Origin: Paraburkholderia largidicola
Lineage (GTDB): Bacteria > Pseudomonadota > Gammaproteobacteria > Burkholderiales > Burkholderiaceae
Direction of reading: 5' to 3'
Assembly (NCBI RefSeq): GCF_013426895.1
Contig: NZ_AP023176.1
Span: 558,001 to 622,000, forward strand
DNA length: 64,000 nucleotides
How positions within the stretch are numbered: the first letter of the stretch is position 1; each line of letters starts with the position of its first letter. A model generated the notes under the pieces. The model did not search any database. It saw only the letters and a program-made list of their open reading frames with translations, and was not told where the DNA came from. This document shows, in pieces, positions 1-9,115 of the stretch. The translations under genes were made by a program, and so were the position numbers.

Positions 1-22
1 TTCCTCGAATGGAAATGGAAAC

Positions 23-1198
23 TCAAGCTGCTACGGCGCTTTTTGCTGTTTTTGCAAACGATGCGATGCGGCGCGTCGCGAGCGCTGAGACAAGGATCGC
101 GATGACCACGGGAATGCTGGAGAGGTAGCCGAGGTTATGGCTGCCGATGACCGGGATCACAGCAGCACCGAGCGCCCCCGCAATGGAAACACCCACGTAC
201 GTCGCTGAAGTGTTGAGACCGACCAGCACGGCCGTCATCGGCGGATTCAGGCTTGCGAGACGGAACTGTTGCGGCACCAGCACACCCCATGCACAAGCGC
301 CCCATATCGTCACCGCGATCGCTGCACTCCAAAGATGGGCGCCCGTGATCGGCATCGTGAGGATGACGATTGCAACGATGGAGAGTTTGATCAGCACGAC
401 TTTGTGCGAACCGATCCTGTCGAGGATCCGTCCTGTCAGCAGGTTGGAGAACGTTCCGGCGAGTCCCCAGAGGACAAGCAATCCACCCAGCACCAGGGCG
501 CTGTGGCCGACCGCACGATCGAACACAACGGAGAAGTAGCTGAAGATGATGAAGGTGCCGATCTGTGCAAGCACAGTCGTCGTGAGCGTGAGTCCGACAC
601 GCGAATCCGTCAGCGGAGACAGGCGTTCGCGCAGCGAGATGGCGGGCGGCAACGGCACGTCAGGCAGGAACGCCAGGATACCGGCAAACGCGGCTGCACC
701 GAGTGCGGCAACGAGCACCATCGTCCAGTGCCAGCTTGCGAGCCCGCCGATCACGGCACCGATGGGCGAGCCCAGCGCGGTAGCGGTGGTCAGTCCCGCC
801 ACGATGATGGACAACGCGTACCCGCGACGCTCGGGCGGCACCAGTGACGCGCCCGTTCCGCTGGCAGTCGGCGAGAACATCGCTGCGCCAAGGCCTGCGA
901 AAGCGCGCGTGGCCAATGCGATGCCGAGATTCGGCGCCACGATGGTGCCGAGATTGGCGATGACGAACAATCCGATGCCGCTGAGCAGCAGACGCTTGCG
1001 TGGAACGTTCGCAGCAAGCGCGGCGATGGTCGGACCGAGCAGGGCATAGCTCAGCGCGTAGACGCTGATCAGCTGGCCCGCAGCGCCGATGCTGACGCCA
1101 AACGAATGCGCGATTTCGGGCAGGATGCCAGCGAAGACGAAGCTGTCGGTGCCCAGCGCGAACATACCGAGTGAGAGTGTTAGAAGGCGGCGATCCAT
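23..1198 (-). CDS. MFS drug-efflux type transporter
   Basis: Inner-membrane major facilitator superfamily exporter of 391 residues with about 12 hydrophobic segments, starting with TDSFVFAGILPEIA in TM1 and carrying a basic cytoplasmic loop (VPRKRLL) between TM2 and TM3. The overall look is that of the AraJ/chloramphenicol-efflux (DHA1) branch, which exports small drugs or sugars by proton antiport. ATG start at 1198; the protein ends AKSAVAA. It is transcribed leftward from a control region (1226-1312) that is nearly the same as the one in front of the RND operon and the HxlR gene, so it is probably co-regulated with them. The substrate cannot be read from the sequence. Confidence 0.9.
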   Translation of the reverse strand: MDRRLLTLSLGMFALGTDSFVFAGILPEIAHSFGVSIGAAGQLISVYALSYALLGPTIAALAANVPRKRLLLSGIGLFVIANLGTIVAPNLGIALATRAFAGLGAAMFSPTASGTGASLVPPERRGYALSIIVAGLTTATALGSPIGAVIGGLASWHWTMVLVAALGAAAFAGILAFLPDVPLPPAISLRERLSPLTDSRVGLTLTTTVLAQIGTFIIFSYFSVVFDRAVGHSALVLGGLLVLWGLAGTFSNLLTGRILDRIGSHKVVLIKLSIVAIVILTMPITGAHLWSAAIAVTIWGACAWGVLVPQQFRLASLNPPMTAVLVGLNTSATYVGVSIAGALGAAVIPVIGSHNLGYLSSIPVVIAILVSALATRRIASFAKTAKSAVAA

Positions 1199-1225
1199 GT
1201 CGGCTTCTCCAGAAAGATTGCGAAT

Positions 1226-1312
1226 TAAGTCTCGTGACGAAACTATAGGGAAGCCGACTGCATCGCACTACGGGCCGAAAGCAGGAAGCTGTTCCCCATA
1301 AACCGGTTAAGT
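1226..1312 (-). promoter_or_regulatory. Control element of the MFS gene, copy 1 of an 87-bp repeat
   Basis: This stretch aligns without gaps to 7389-7475; by hand I count about 70 identical positions out of 87. Both copies hold the block CTATAG next to a palindrome, the block GGCCGAAA, and GGAAGCTGTTCCCC. It begins about 28 bp upstream of the MFS start codon. Leftward, a TATAGT hexamer lies directly before the palindrome, so a bound repressor would cover the -10 region. The role is inferred from conservation and position. Confidence 0.65.
1228..1244. promoter_or_regulatory. Palindromic operator candidate upstream of MFS gene
   Basis: AGTCTCGTGACGAAACT is a near-perfect 17-bp palindrome around a central base and matches the pattern AGTTKCGTSACGMAACT seen at 7391 and 7473. 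The likely binder is the HxlR-family regulator encoded at 7511, because the other two good sites lie directly beside that gene. Confidence 0.55.
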
Positions 1313-1324
1313 CGTGCTTCCGAG

Positions 1325-2803
1325 TCAGTTCGTCCGGGCGACCTGCTGATGCGGAGCGTCCCAACCGCCGCCCAGCGAGCGGAACGTTCTCACTGCGGCG
1401 CGGGCAGCGTCGGCCTTCGTTGCATCGAGATCGTCGCGTGACGCGAGAAGTTGCCGGTCGGCGTCGAGCACATCCGTGAGCGTGATCGACCCCGCGCGAT
1501 ACGCTTTCTCTGAAAGGTCGCGCGCCTTCGTCAATGCGGCGACTTCCTGTTGGATTTCCTGCGCACGAATCTCCGTTTGCGAGAGCGTCATCAATGCGTC
1601 TTCGACGTCTTCGGTCGCTTTGAGGGCAGCCTCCCGATACTGCGCCAACGCCTCTGCATACGATCCGCGCGCACTTTTGACCTCGGCGTCTACCTTGCCG
1701 AAATCGAACAGACGCCATTGCAGCGCACCTGTCCCGATTGGCTGGAACGACTTCGCGCTCAGGAAGTGGCTGGCTGAGATGCTGTCGAATCCCAATGCGC
1801 CAGCGAGCGAAATCTTCGGGTAGTAGTCGGCAAGTGCCACGCCGATCGCTTCGTTGGACGCCGCCAGGTGGCGTTCGGCAGCAATGATGTCAGGACGGCG
1901 CCGCAAGACGTCGACGGGCTGGTCCGCGCTGCCGATGGCAGGCACGTCCGGAATGACGCCCGCATTCGTGCCGAGTTCTGCCGCATAGGTCCCCGGCTGT
2001 GCGCCCATCAGCACATCGAGCCGGTTCAGTTGCGCTTCGAGCGAGACGCGCAAGCTCGGAACGGTGGCGCGTGCCTGACGCAGCAAGGCTTCAGCCTGCG
2101 CCACTTCGCGTTCGTCGGATGCACCAGCCTGCTTGCGCGCTTTCACGAGTTCCAGCAAACGCGCATCGGTATCCACCTGGTCCTGCGTGACGGCCAGCTG
2201 CGCCTGCAGCCCTCTGATTTGCAGATAGGCGTCGGCGGCGTCGGCAGCAACCGTCACGCGCGTGCCGAGTTGAGCGGCTTCGGCGGCCTGCTCTTCATCG
2301 GTGGCGGCCGCGTGTGCACGCCGCAGACCGCCGGCCAGATCGATTTCCCAGCTTGCCGTCGCACCGGCGACATATTCCTTCTGGTCGCGGCTGTAGTTGG
2401 GAAACGCGCTCGCAATCGTGCCAAGCGGACTCTGCGTGCTCTGGTGTACTGCCGTGTACGACGCATTGGCATCGACCGTCGGAAGCAGGCGGGCGCCAGC
2501 CGCCTGAGCCGCTGCGCGCGACTGGGCGACCCGCGCAATCGCAGCCTGGAGACTCAGGTTCTGATCGAGCGCACGTTGCACCACCTTGACCAGTTCGGGG
2601 TCGTTGAATCCCGTCCACCAGCTATCGAGACTCGGGGCCGGCAGCGTCGTTTGACGGTCCGCGACGACCTTCGCGTTGTGAAACGGCGCCATCTGCGTAT
2701 CGGGCGCAACATAGTCCGGCCCGACGGCGCAGGCCGCAAGCAAGGCGCTGACGATCAGACTACCTGCGATCGCTTTCGAAGTTCTGAATACGAAGCCGTT
2801 CAT
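1325..2803 (-). CDS. RND efflux outer-membrane lipoprotein (NodT/OprM family)
   Basis: Outer-membrane channel of a tripartite pump, 492 residues, the usual length for the OprM/NodT group. The N-terminus has a lipoprotein signal with lipobox LAAC (Cys25), followed by AVGPDY, a common start of mature proteins in this family. Two long outer-membrane-efflux repeats follow, and a conserved RRPDI stretch lies near the middle. The start codon overlaps the end of the RND permease gene by 4 bp, so the order in the transcript is adaptor, permease, channel. It probably exports organic toxic compounds together with the two upstream gene products. Confidence 0.93.
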   Translation of the reverse strand: MNGFVFRTSKAIAGSLIVSALLAACAVGPDYVAPDTQMAPFHNAKVVADRQTTLPAPSLDSWWTGFNDPELVKVVQRALDQNLSLQAAIARVAQSRAAAQAAGARLLPTVDANASYTAVHQSTQSPLGTIASAFPNYSRDQKEYVAGATASWEIDLAGGLRRAHAAATDEEQAAEAAQLGTRVTVAADAADAYLQIRGLQAQLAVTQDQVDTDARLLELVKARKQAGASDEREVAQAEALLRQARATVPSLRVSLEAQLNRLDVLMGAQPGTYAAELGTNAGVIPDVPAIGSADQPVDVLRRRPDIIAAERHLAASNEAIGVALADYYPKISLAGALGFDSISASHFLSAKSFQPIGTGALQWRLFDFGKVDAEVKSARGSYAEALAQYREAALKATEDVEDALMTLSQTEIRAQEIQQEVAALTKARDLSEKAYRAGSITLTDVLDADRQLLASRDDLDATKADAARAAVRTFRSLGGGWDAPHQQVARTN

Positions 2804-5800
2804 TTCACGTCTCCACTACCGAGTTGCCGCACGGCAAGCGCGCCTTTGACGCCAAGCTTGCGAACGAAGGCGTAAAACGCCGGGGTGAATGCGAGCCCGA
2901 ACAGCGTCACGCCGAGCATGCCGAAGAACACCGTCGTGCCGAGTGATTGCCGCATTTCCGAGCCGGCGCCGCTGGCGATGGCGAGGGGCGCCACACCCGC
3001 GATGAAGGCGAATGACGTCATCAGGATGGGCCGCAACCGCACGTGTGCCGCATGGGTTGCAGCGTCCTCCGCATTGACGCCGTCTTCCTCCTGACGCTGT
3101 CTGGCGAACTCGACGATGAGGATCGCGTTCTTGGCGGCCAGTCCAACGAGCACCACGAAGCCAATCTGCGCAAGAATGTCGATCGGCATGCCTCGCATGT
3201 TCAGACCGATCGCCGCTGCGAGCAGACACATCGGCACGATCAGCACGATCGCGAGAGGCGTCTTCCAGCTTTCATACTGCGCAGCGAGCACGAGGAACAC
3301 GAACAGTGCCGAAGCGGCGAAGATCACGAGCGGAGACATGGTCTGCTCTTTCTGCTGATGAGCGAGATCGGTCCATTCGTAGGTGATGCCGTTCGGAAGA
3401 ACCTGCGCCGCGAGCTGTTCCATGTGTTGAATGGCATCGCCGGACGAGTATCCAGGGCCCGCTGCACCCATGATTTCCGCTGCGGGATACATGTTGTAGC
3501 GCGGCACGCGATACGGCTGCGTCATGTTTCTGAAGGTCGCCACACTGCTGATCGGCACCATGTCACCCGTCGAGTTGCGCACCTTGAGCCGTCCGATGTC
3601 TTCCGGTGTCCGCCGGAATGCTTCATCGCCCTGAACCCGCACCTGATAGGTACGGCCCATGAAGTTGAAGTCATTCACGTATTGCGAGCCAAGGTAGAGG
3701 TCCATCGTGGAAAACACATCCGCTGGCGTGAGACCAATCTTTTCTGCCTTGAGGCGGTCGATGTCCGCATAGACAGAAGGCGCGCCCGCGTTGTAAAGCG
3801 TGAAGACTCCGCCGAACACCTTGTCCTTGTTCGCTGCAGCGACGAGTGCACGCGCCGCGTCGGCGAGGGCCTGTGGCCCGAGTCCGCCGCGGTCTTCCAG
3901 CATCAGCTTGAAGCCACCCGCTGCGCCCAGCCCTTGCACGGGCGGCGGATTGATCACGACCACCACCGCGTCCTTGACACCCGCGACCCGCTTGCGGAGT
4001 TCGACCAGCATCGACGCCGCATTGACGCCGGGCACATGCTTGCCATACAGCGAAGGCAGCCCGTAGAACAGCGTTCCCACGTTCGGCGCAATCGTGCCCG
4101 TCGTCACGTCGAGGCCCGACACAGGCGACGTATGAGTCACGCCTTTGAGTCCGGGCGTATCGAGCACGATGTCGTTGATCTCGCGGATCACCTTGTCGGT
4201 GCGTTCGAGGCTCGACCCCGGAGGAAGGAACGCGATCACAGCCTGATAGCCGATGTCCTGATCCGGAATAAAGCCGGTGGGCATTCTCGACATCTGCAAG
4301 GCAGTCGCGCCAATCAGACCGGCGTAGACGATCAGCATGACGGTCGTCGCGCGAACGGCGCGGCCCGTCATCTTTCCGTAGCGGGACGACAGCCATTCGA
4401 ACGATGCGTTGAACCGGCCGAAAATCGCATGATGGACGCGGCCCAGCGCGGTCGTTCCGCCGTGAGACTTCTCCATTTCGTGCGGCTTGAGCAGCACCGC
4501 GCACAGAGCCGGGCTCAGCGTCAGCGAAACGAAGCATGAGATGACGGTGGACGCGGCGATCGTGATCGCGAACTGCTTGAAGAACAGCCCCGAGATGCCG
4601 GACATCAACGCAGTGGGTCCGAACACCGCACACAACGTGAGCGCGATGGCAATAATGGCCGTCGAAACTTCGTTCATCGTTCGATGCGCGGCTTCTTTCG
4701 GCGACATGCCGAGCGCCATGTTCCGTTCGACGTTCTCGACAACCACGATTGCATCGTCCACGACAATCCCGACGGCCAGAACCAGTCCAAACAACGACAG
4801 GTTATTGATCGATGCGCCGAACAGCGAAAGGACGGTGAACGTGCCGATCAGCGACACCGGAATCGCGACAACCGGGATGATCGTGGCACGCCAGTTCTGC
4901 AGGAACAGATACACGACACCGACCACCAGCAGAATGGCGATGCCGATCGTTTTCGCGACTTCCTCGATCGACTGGGAAACGAAGGTAGTCGGGTCGTAGA
5001 TCTTGATGTAGTCGACGCCGGGCGGGAAGCTCTTCTTCAGTTCGGCCATTTTGGCCCAGACGTCATGCTCGACCTGCACCACGTTCGCATCGGGCGTGGC
5101 AATCACGAACCACGGCGTCGCCGCGAAGCGGTCGGCATAAGCCTTGGAGCCGTAGTCCACCGAACCAAGCTCGACCCGGCCGATATCGCGAATGCGTGTC
5201 ACACGGCCCTGCGTATCGGACTTGACCACGACGTCGCCAAACTGTTCGGGCGTGGTGAGGCGGCCCAGCGCGTCGATATTGATCTGGTAGGCACCCGTCC
5301 CATTGTTCGACACAGGCGGCTGATTGAGCACACCTGCCGACACAGCAGCGTTTTGCGCACGAAGCGCGGCCAGTATTTCGCTGGCGCTGATGTTGTACGA
5401 CGCAGCCTTGTCCGGATCGACCCAGATTCGCATCGCGTACTGTCGCTCGCCGAACAGCTGAAAGTCCGACACGCCCGGCAAACGCGCGATCTGATCGCGA
5501 ACCTTGAGCATGTAGTTCGACAGGTATTCGGGACTACGGGAACCATCGGGCGAATAGACATGAACGCCGAGCAGCAGCGCCTGGATGGTCTTTTTCACCT
5601 GCACGCCCTGCAATTGCACTTCTGCGGGCAGACGCGACAGCGTGTCCTCCACACGGCTGCGCGTCAGCAGAAGCGCCGTGTTCGGGTCCGTGCCGACCTT
5701 GAAGATCACGGTGATCGTCAACTGACCATTGCTGGTCGATTGGCTCGAGATGTAATCCATGTTCTCGACGCCATTGACGGACTGCTCGAGCGGCGTTGCA

Positions 5801-5988
5801 ACCGTACGTGCAATCGTATCCGCCGACGCACCCGGATACGAGGTCGTGATCTGAATGGTCGTGGGAACGATGTTCGGATACTGGGCCACCGGCAGCTTCA
5901 TCATGGTTGCCAGGCCGATGAGCACAGCGAATATGTTGAGCACCGCGGCAAAGCGCGGGTGCTCGATAAAGAAGTGAGTCAGTTTCAT
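2800..5988 (-). CDS. RND multidrug efflux permease, HAE1 family
   Basis: Inner-membrane proton-driven pump of 1062 residues, close to the length of AcrB/MexB. The first residues (FIEHPRFAAVLNI) form TM1; a large periplasmic porter domain follows, then the TM4 proton-relay motif with Asp411 and Asp412 (GIVVDDAIVV), equivalent to Asp407/408 of AcrB. A second half with the same fold contains GLAAKNAILI. This marks it as the hydrophobe/amphiphile type rather than the metal type encoded at 40440. It overlaps both neighbours by 4 bp, so the three genes form one translationally coupled operon. Confidence 0.96.
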   Translation of the reverse strand: MKLTHFFIEHPRFAAVLNIFAVLIGLATMMKLPVAQYPNIVPTTIQITTSYPGASADTIARTVATPLEQSVNGVENMDYISSQSTSNGQLTITVIFKVGTDPNTALLLTRSRVEDTLSRLPAEVQLQGVQVKKTIQALLLGVHVYSPDGSRSPEYLSNYMLKVRDQIARLPGVSDFQLFGERQYAMRIWVDPDKAASYNISASEILAALRAQNAAVSAGVLNQPPVSNNGTGAYQINIDALGRLTTPEQFGDVVVKSDTQGRVTRIRDIGRVELGSVDYGSKAYADRFAATPWFVIATPDANVVQVEHDVWAKMAELKKSFPPGVDYIKIYDPTTFVSQSIEEVAKTIGIAILLVVGVVYLFLQNWRATIIPVVAIPVSLIGTFTVLSLFGASINNLSLFGLVLAVGIVVDDAIVVVENVERNMALGMSPKEAAHRTMNEVSTAIIAIALTLCAVFGPTALMSGISGLFFKQFAITIAASTVISCFVSLTLSPALCAVLLKPHEMEKSHGGTTALGRVHHAIFGRFNASFEWLSSRYGKMTGRAVRATTVMLIVYAGLIGATALQMSRMPTGFIPDQDIGYQAVIAFLPPGSSLERTDKVIREINDIVLDTPGLKGVTHTSPVSGLDVTTGTIAPNVGTLFYGLPSLYGKHVPGVNAASMLVELRKRVAGVKDAVVVVINPPPVQGLGAAGGFKLMLEDRGGLGPQALADAARALVAAANKDKVFGGVFTLYNAGAPSVYADIDRLKAEKIGLTPADVFSTMDLYLGSQYVNDFNFMGRTYQVRVQGDEAFRRTPEDIGRLKVRNSTGDMVPISSVATFRNMTQPYRVPRYNMYPAAEIMGAAGPGYSSGDAIQHMEQLAAQVLPNGITYEWTDLAHQQKEQTMSPLVIFAASALFVFLVLAAQYESWKTPLAIVLIVPMCLLAAAIGLNMRGMPIDILAQIGFVVLVGLAAKNAILIVEFARQRQEEDGVNAEDAATHAAHVRLRPILMTSFAFIAGVAPLAIASGAGSEMRQSLGTTVFFGMLGVTLFGLAFTPAFYAFVRKLGVKGALAVRQLGSGDVK

Positions 5989-7235
5989 GATTTCGCTCCT
6001 TCGTCGCCGTGCTCTGCCGAGAACTGGATCGTTCCGGTGTGTGGAGAAATCTTCGAGCCAGGACGCACGGCCGGAATACCGTCGATCACGATGCGGTCGG
6101 TCGGGGCGAGTCCGGATCGGATGACGCGCAGGCCGCCGCGAAGATCTCCAACCTCGACCTTTCTGGGCGTGGCCACGTTGTCGTCTCCCACGACGTACAC
6201 CATGTGGTCGGTTTGATCCTGGAGAACGGCGGCATCGGGGACGAGCAAGGCCGGTTGCGGTGCAGTCGTGGCCAGCCGCAGGCGCGCGAAGCCACCGGGC
6301 GTCAACGACAGGTCGCTATTGGGAATGGTTGCGCGTGCATGGATGGTTCCGCTCGAACGGTCGAGCGTGTTGTCGATAAAGTTGAGCGTGCCTGTGCGTG
6401 CATATCCACTGTCGCCCGTCGGCGAAATATTCACTGCGTCTGCCAACGGTCCTTTGCGGTTTTCACGCGAGTGCTGGAAAGCGGCATAGTCGTTTTCGCT
6501 GATGTCGAAATCCAGATAGATCGGGTCCAGCGAAACGATCGTCGCAAGCAGCGTCGTGGGCCCACTGCCGGCGCGGCTGCCGGATACCAGATTGCCCGTC
6601 GAGACGAGGTGCGTACCGATGCGGCCGGTGAACGGTGCCGTGATCTTGCAGCGATCCAGGTCGAACCTGGCATCGCGAACCAACGCATTGGCGTTGTCGA
6701 CGGCCGCTTGCGCGGCGCGTTGTTCCGCGACCTTCTGGTCGACGTTCTCGACCGTTCCCGCTTCCGAACGCTGCAGTTCCTGCGCGCGGGCAAGCTCTCG
6801 CGTGGCGAGCGCCAGCCGGGCATTGGCGGATTCGAGTCCCGCCGTCGCCTGGCTCAACTTGATCTGATACGGTTCCGGGTCGATCTCGAAGAGCACGTCG
6901 CCTTTGTGCACGATGTCGCCGTCCTTGAAATTGATCTGCGTGAGCGTGCCCCCGACCTGAGCGCGCAATTCGACACGGTTCACGGCAGAGAACTGGCCGA
7001 GGAACCCGAGCCGGCCTTCAATATCGCGCTGCAATGGCGCGCTGATGGCAACCGACGGAGGCGGCGGTGCGACCACGGGCGATGCACTCGACCAGTGCAT
7101 GTGAGCCGCCGTCGCCGCCACGGCGACGATCACAGCGGCTGCAACACCTTTACCGACCCATCGAACGGAGCCGGACGTCGCCGGGTTGGCTGGAGTCGCG
7201 ACGCCCACCTCGGCCTGATCAATACGGTTATTCAT
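5985..7235 (-). CDS. RND efflux periplasmic adaptor (membrane fusion protein)
   Basis: Adaptor linking pump and outer-membrane channel, 416 residues. A cytoplasmic N-terminus is followed by one transmembrane anchor (about residues 30-48) without a lipobox. A barrel-sandwich half-motif (VELRAQVGGTL), an alpha-hairpin (roughly residues 130-190) and a beta-barrel with the second lipoyl half (ITAPFTGRIG) follow. It is the first gene of the leftward efflux operon and diverges from the HxlR regulator gene; the 275-bp gap between them carries three copies of a palindromic operator candidate. Confidence 0.94.
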   Translation of the reverse strand: MNNRIDQAEVGVATPANPATSGSVRWVGKGVAAAVIVAVAATAAHMHWSSASPVVAPPPPSVAISAPLQRDIEGRLGFLGQFSAVNRVELRAQVGGTLTQINFKDGDIVHKGDVLFEIDPEPYQIKLSQATAGLESANARLALATRELARAQELQRSEAGTVENVDQKVAEQRAAQAAVDNANALVRDARFDLDRCKITAPFTGRIGTHLVSTGNLVSGSRAGSGPTTLLATIVSLDPIYLDFDISENDYAAFQHSRENRKGPLADAVNISPTGDSGYARTGTLNFIDNTLDRSSGTIHARATIPNSDLSLTPGGFARLRLATTAPQPALLVPDAAVLQDQTDHMVYVVGDDNVATPRKVEVGDLRGGLRVIRSGLAPTDRIVIDGIPAVRPGSKISPHTGTIQFSAEHGDEGAKS

Positions 7236-7390
7236 GGCATTCCTAAGTATGTTGACAGGCTGTACGACAGAGAGTCATGTCCAGCTCGCCCGTTAGATGA
7301 TCAATCTTTGCTTTCTCGTATGAAGAAAGCCGGTTAGTCCAGAACCAGGCCGTGATCGTGGGAGACTTCCTCGTGAACGATTGCCGGCTA

Positions 7391-7407
7391 AGTTTCGTGA
7401 CGCAACT
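7391..7407. promoter_or_regulatory. HxlR-type operator candidate, site 1
   Basis: AGTTTCGTGACGCAACT reads as a palindrome (AGTTKCGT-S-ACGMAACT) on both strands. It is directly followed by CTATAG, a possible -10 region for the leftward transcript. Confidence 0.55.
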
Positions 7408-7418
7408 ATAGGCAACAC

Positions 7419-7435
7419 CGTTGCGTCACACTACT
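7419..7435. promoter_or_regulatory. HxlR-type operator candidate, weaker site 2
   Basis: CGTTGCGTCACACTACT matches 13 of 17 positions of the palindrome pattern; the left half GTTGCGTCAC is complete and the right half is degraded. It starts 28 bp after site 1 and 54 bp before site 3. Confidence 0.35.
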
Positions 7436-7472
7436 GGCCGAAACCGGGAAGCTGTTCCCCGCAATCTGGTTA

Positions 7473-7489
7473 AGTTGCGTGACGAAACC
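7473..7489. promoter_or_regulatory. HxlR-type operator candidate, site 3
   Basis: AGTTGCGTGACGAAACC is one base from the full palindrome pattern. It sits 21 bp before the proposed ATG of the HxlR gene, the position expected for autoregulation. Confidence 0.5.
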
Positions 7490-7510
7490 TGGGCTACGAT
7501 ACGTTCCATC

Positions 7511-8029
7511 ATGTATAGAAAACGCTTTGATGGAATGGACTGCTCGATCGCTCGCGCCCTCGATGAGGTAGGCGAGTGGTGGACGCTACTGATCGTTCGC
7601 GAGTGCACGCAAGGCAGCCGGCGCTTCGACGAATTTCAGAGCGGGCTCGGCATCGCCCGCAATGTCCTCACGGCACGGCTGGAACGTCTGATCGAGCTGG
7701 AGATACTCGAACGCTTCCCGATCGCAGAGCGTGCAAACACGTTCGGTTACCGCTTGACCTCGAAGGGAGCGGACTTGTATCCGGTGCTGGTCGCGCTGAT
7801 GCAATGGGGCGACAAGTGGCTAAGGCCAAATGGGAAGCCGCCGATCGCCCTGGTGGACCATGCGAGCGGGAATCCCGTGGAAGTCGTGGAGGTGCGCGCA
7901 ACGAACGGGCAAGCGCTGACGTATCGGGACGTTCGTTTTGCTGCCGGTCCGGGCGCAACGAAGGCGACGCGGGATGTCATCGAGAACCGGAATGACCGGG
8001 TACTCGGTGACCAGAGCGAAGAGTCTTGA
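7511..8029 (+). CDS. HxlR-family transcriptional regulator
   Basis: Winged-helix regulator of 172 residues. The HxlR core is clear: CSIARALDEVGEWWTLLIVREC, with the recognition helix region FDEFQSGLGIARNVLTARL and wing RTNTFGYRLT-like residues (ANTFGYRLTSKG). I chose the ATG at 7511 rather than the upstream TTG at 7421, because the extra 30 residues would run through the conserved operator region and families of this type start just before the Cys-containing helix. The C-terminal 50 residues are longer than in minimal HxlR proteins. It most likely controls the divergent RND operon, the distant MFS gene and itself. Confidence 0.88.
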   Translation: MYRKRFDGMDCSIARALDEVGEWWTLLIVRECTQGSRRFDEFQSGLGIARNVLTARLERLIELEILERFPIAERANTFGYRLTSKGADLYPVLVALMQWGDKWLRPNGKPPIALVDHASGNPVEVVEVRATNGQALTYRDVRFAAGPGATKATRDVIENRNDRVLGDQSEES

Positions 8030-8052
8030 GTGTCGAAGGCAGCGAAACAGCG

Positions 8053-8973
8053 CTAGTGTCGCTTCTGCTTGCCGAATCTGGACATCGATTGCCTGAGTTT
8101 GGGCGCCGCAAAGTCGATGAACTGCCGCAGTTTGATGGGCATGAGATTTCTGGACACATGAACCAGATGCACGGGTACGGGCTCGATCTCAAACTGGGGC
8201 AGGAGAATCTCGAGCTGCCCGTTGCGGATCGCTTCGTCGGCATCGTGCTCGAATACATAGGTGATGCCTGCGTTGTCCACGGCGGCGCTGACTGCGGCGT
8301 CGGGTGTCGTGACCTCGAGCCGCGGTTTCACGCCGAGTACATAGATCTTGCTCGTCGTGGGAAGGCGGAAGCGCCAGGGCGACAGGTACGGGCTGTTGAA
8401 GACGACGCACGAATACTTCACGAGATCGTCGGGTTCGCGCGGCGGCGTATGGTTGGCAAGGAAGGCGGGACTCGCGCAGACGATCGGCCGCAATGAGCCG
8501 ATGCGCGTGGCGATCATGCTGCTATCCGCGAGTTCTCCGATCCGCAACGCGAGATCGGCGTGCGAATCGATGAGGTCGATGTTTCGATCGGAGAGAAGCA
8601 GGCGAACGGTGATGTCCGGATACTGCGCCAGGAACTGATTGATGACGGGCAAAACATGCAGACGGCCCAGTTGCACGGGCGCGGTCACGACCAGTTCACC
8701 TTTCGCTGTCGCGAACTCGCCCGTGGCCTCGCGCTCCTGTTCCCGCACGAGGTCGAGAATGCGCCGGGCCGCCGCGACGTATGACATGCCCGTGTCGGTC
8801 AATGTCAGCTTTCGCGTCGTTCGTATCAGCAACCGTGTTCCTAGCATCTCCTCGAGATCGGCGACCTTACGGGTGAGTGTGCTGACAGGGATCTTGAGCT
8901 CGCGCGCTGCCGCCGACAGGCTTCCCCTGTCCACGGCGGTCAGCAACATTTCCATGGCTTCCAGTCGGTCCAA
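8053..8973 (-). CDS. LysR-family transcriptional regulator
   Basis: LysR-type regulator of 306 residues with an N-terminal helix-turn-helix (GSLSAAARELKIPVSTLTRKVADLE) and a substrate-binding domain whose strand ALRIGELADSSMIATRIG is typical of the DmlR/CrgA-like group. The start is a TTG at 8973, giving MDRLEAMEMLL, the usual opening of this group; an ATG six codons later at 8955 is possible. The gene converges with hxlR, with 23 bp between stop codons, and diverges from the DUF1993 gene, its most obvious target. Confidence 0.92.
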   Translation of the reverse strand: MDRLEAMEMLLTAVDRGSLSAAARELKIPVSTLTRKVADLEEMLGTRLLIRTTRKLTLTDTGMSYVAAARRILDLVREQEREATGEFATAKGELVVTAPVQLGRLHVLPVINQFLAQYPDITVRLLLSDRNIDLIDSHADLALRIGELADSSMIATRIGSLRPIVCASPAFLANHTPPREPDDLVKYSCVVFNSPYLSPWRFRLPTTSKIYVLGVKPRLEVTTPDAAVSAAVDNAGITYVFEHDADEAIRNGQLEILLPQFEIEPVPVHLVHVSRNLMPIKLRQFIDFAAPKLRQSMSRFGKQKRH

Positions 8974-9115
8974 CGCGTTCGCTCACGTGGGATTAGGTCG
9001 CAGTATTGTAGGGGATGTTGCCACCCGAAAGCCGGATGAAAGTTTTTGCCGGCCCGCGCCTTCGCGGTGTCGTGTCGGAACGTGACTTCAAGAAAACACA
9101 TGACTGGAGAGTCCG

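Larger units (their letters stand above)
7389..7475. promoter_or_regulatory. Control element between RND operon and hxlR, copy 2 of an 87-bp repeat
   Basis: Ungapped match (about 80% identity by hand count) to the region in front of the MFS gene at 1226-1312. It lies between two divergent transcription units and includes or abuts three operator-like sites at 7391, 7419 and 7473. Relative to the leftward genes, both copies have the same orientation. Confidence 0.65.
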
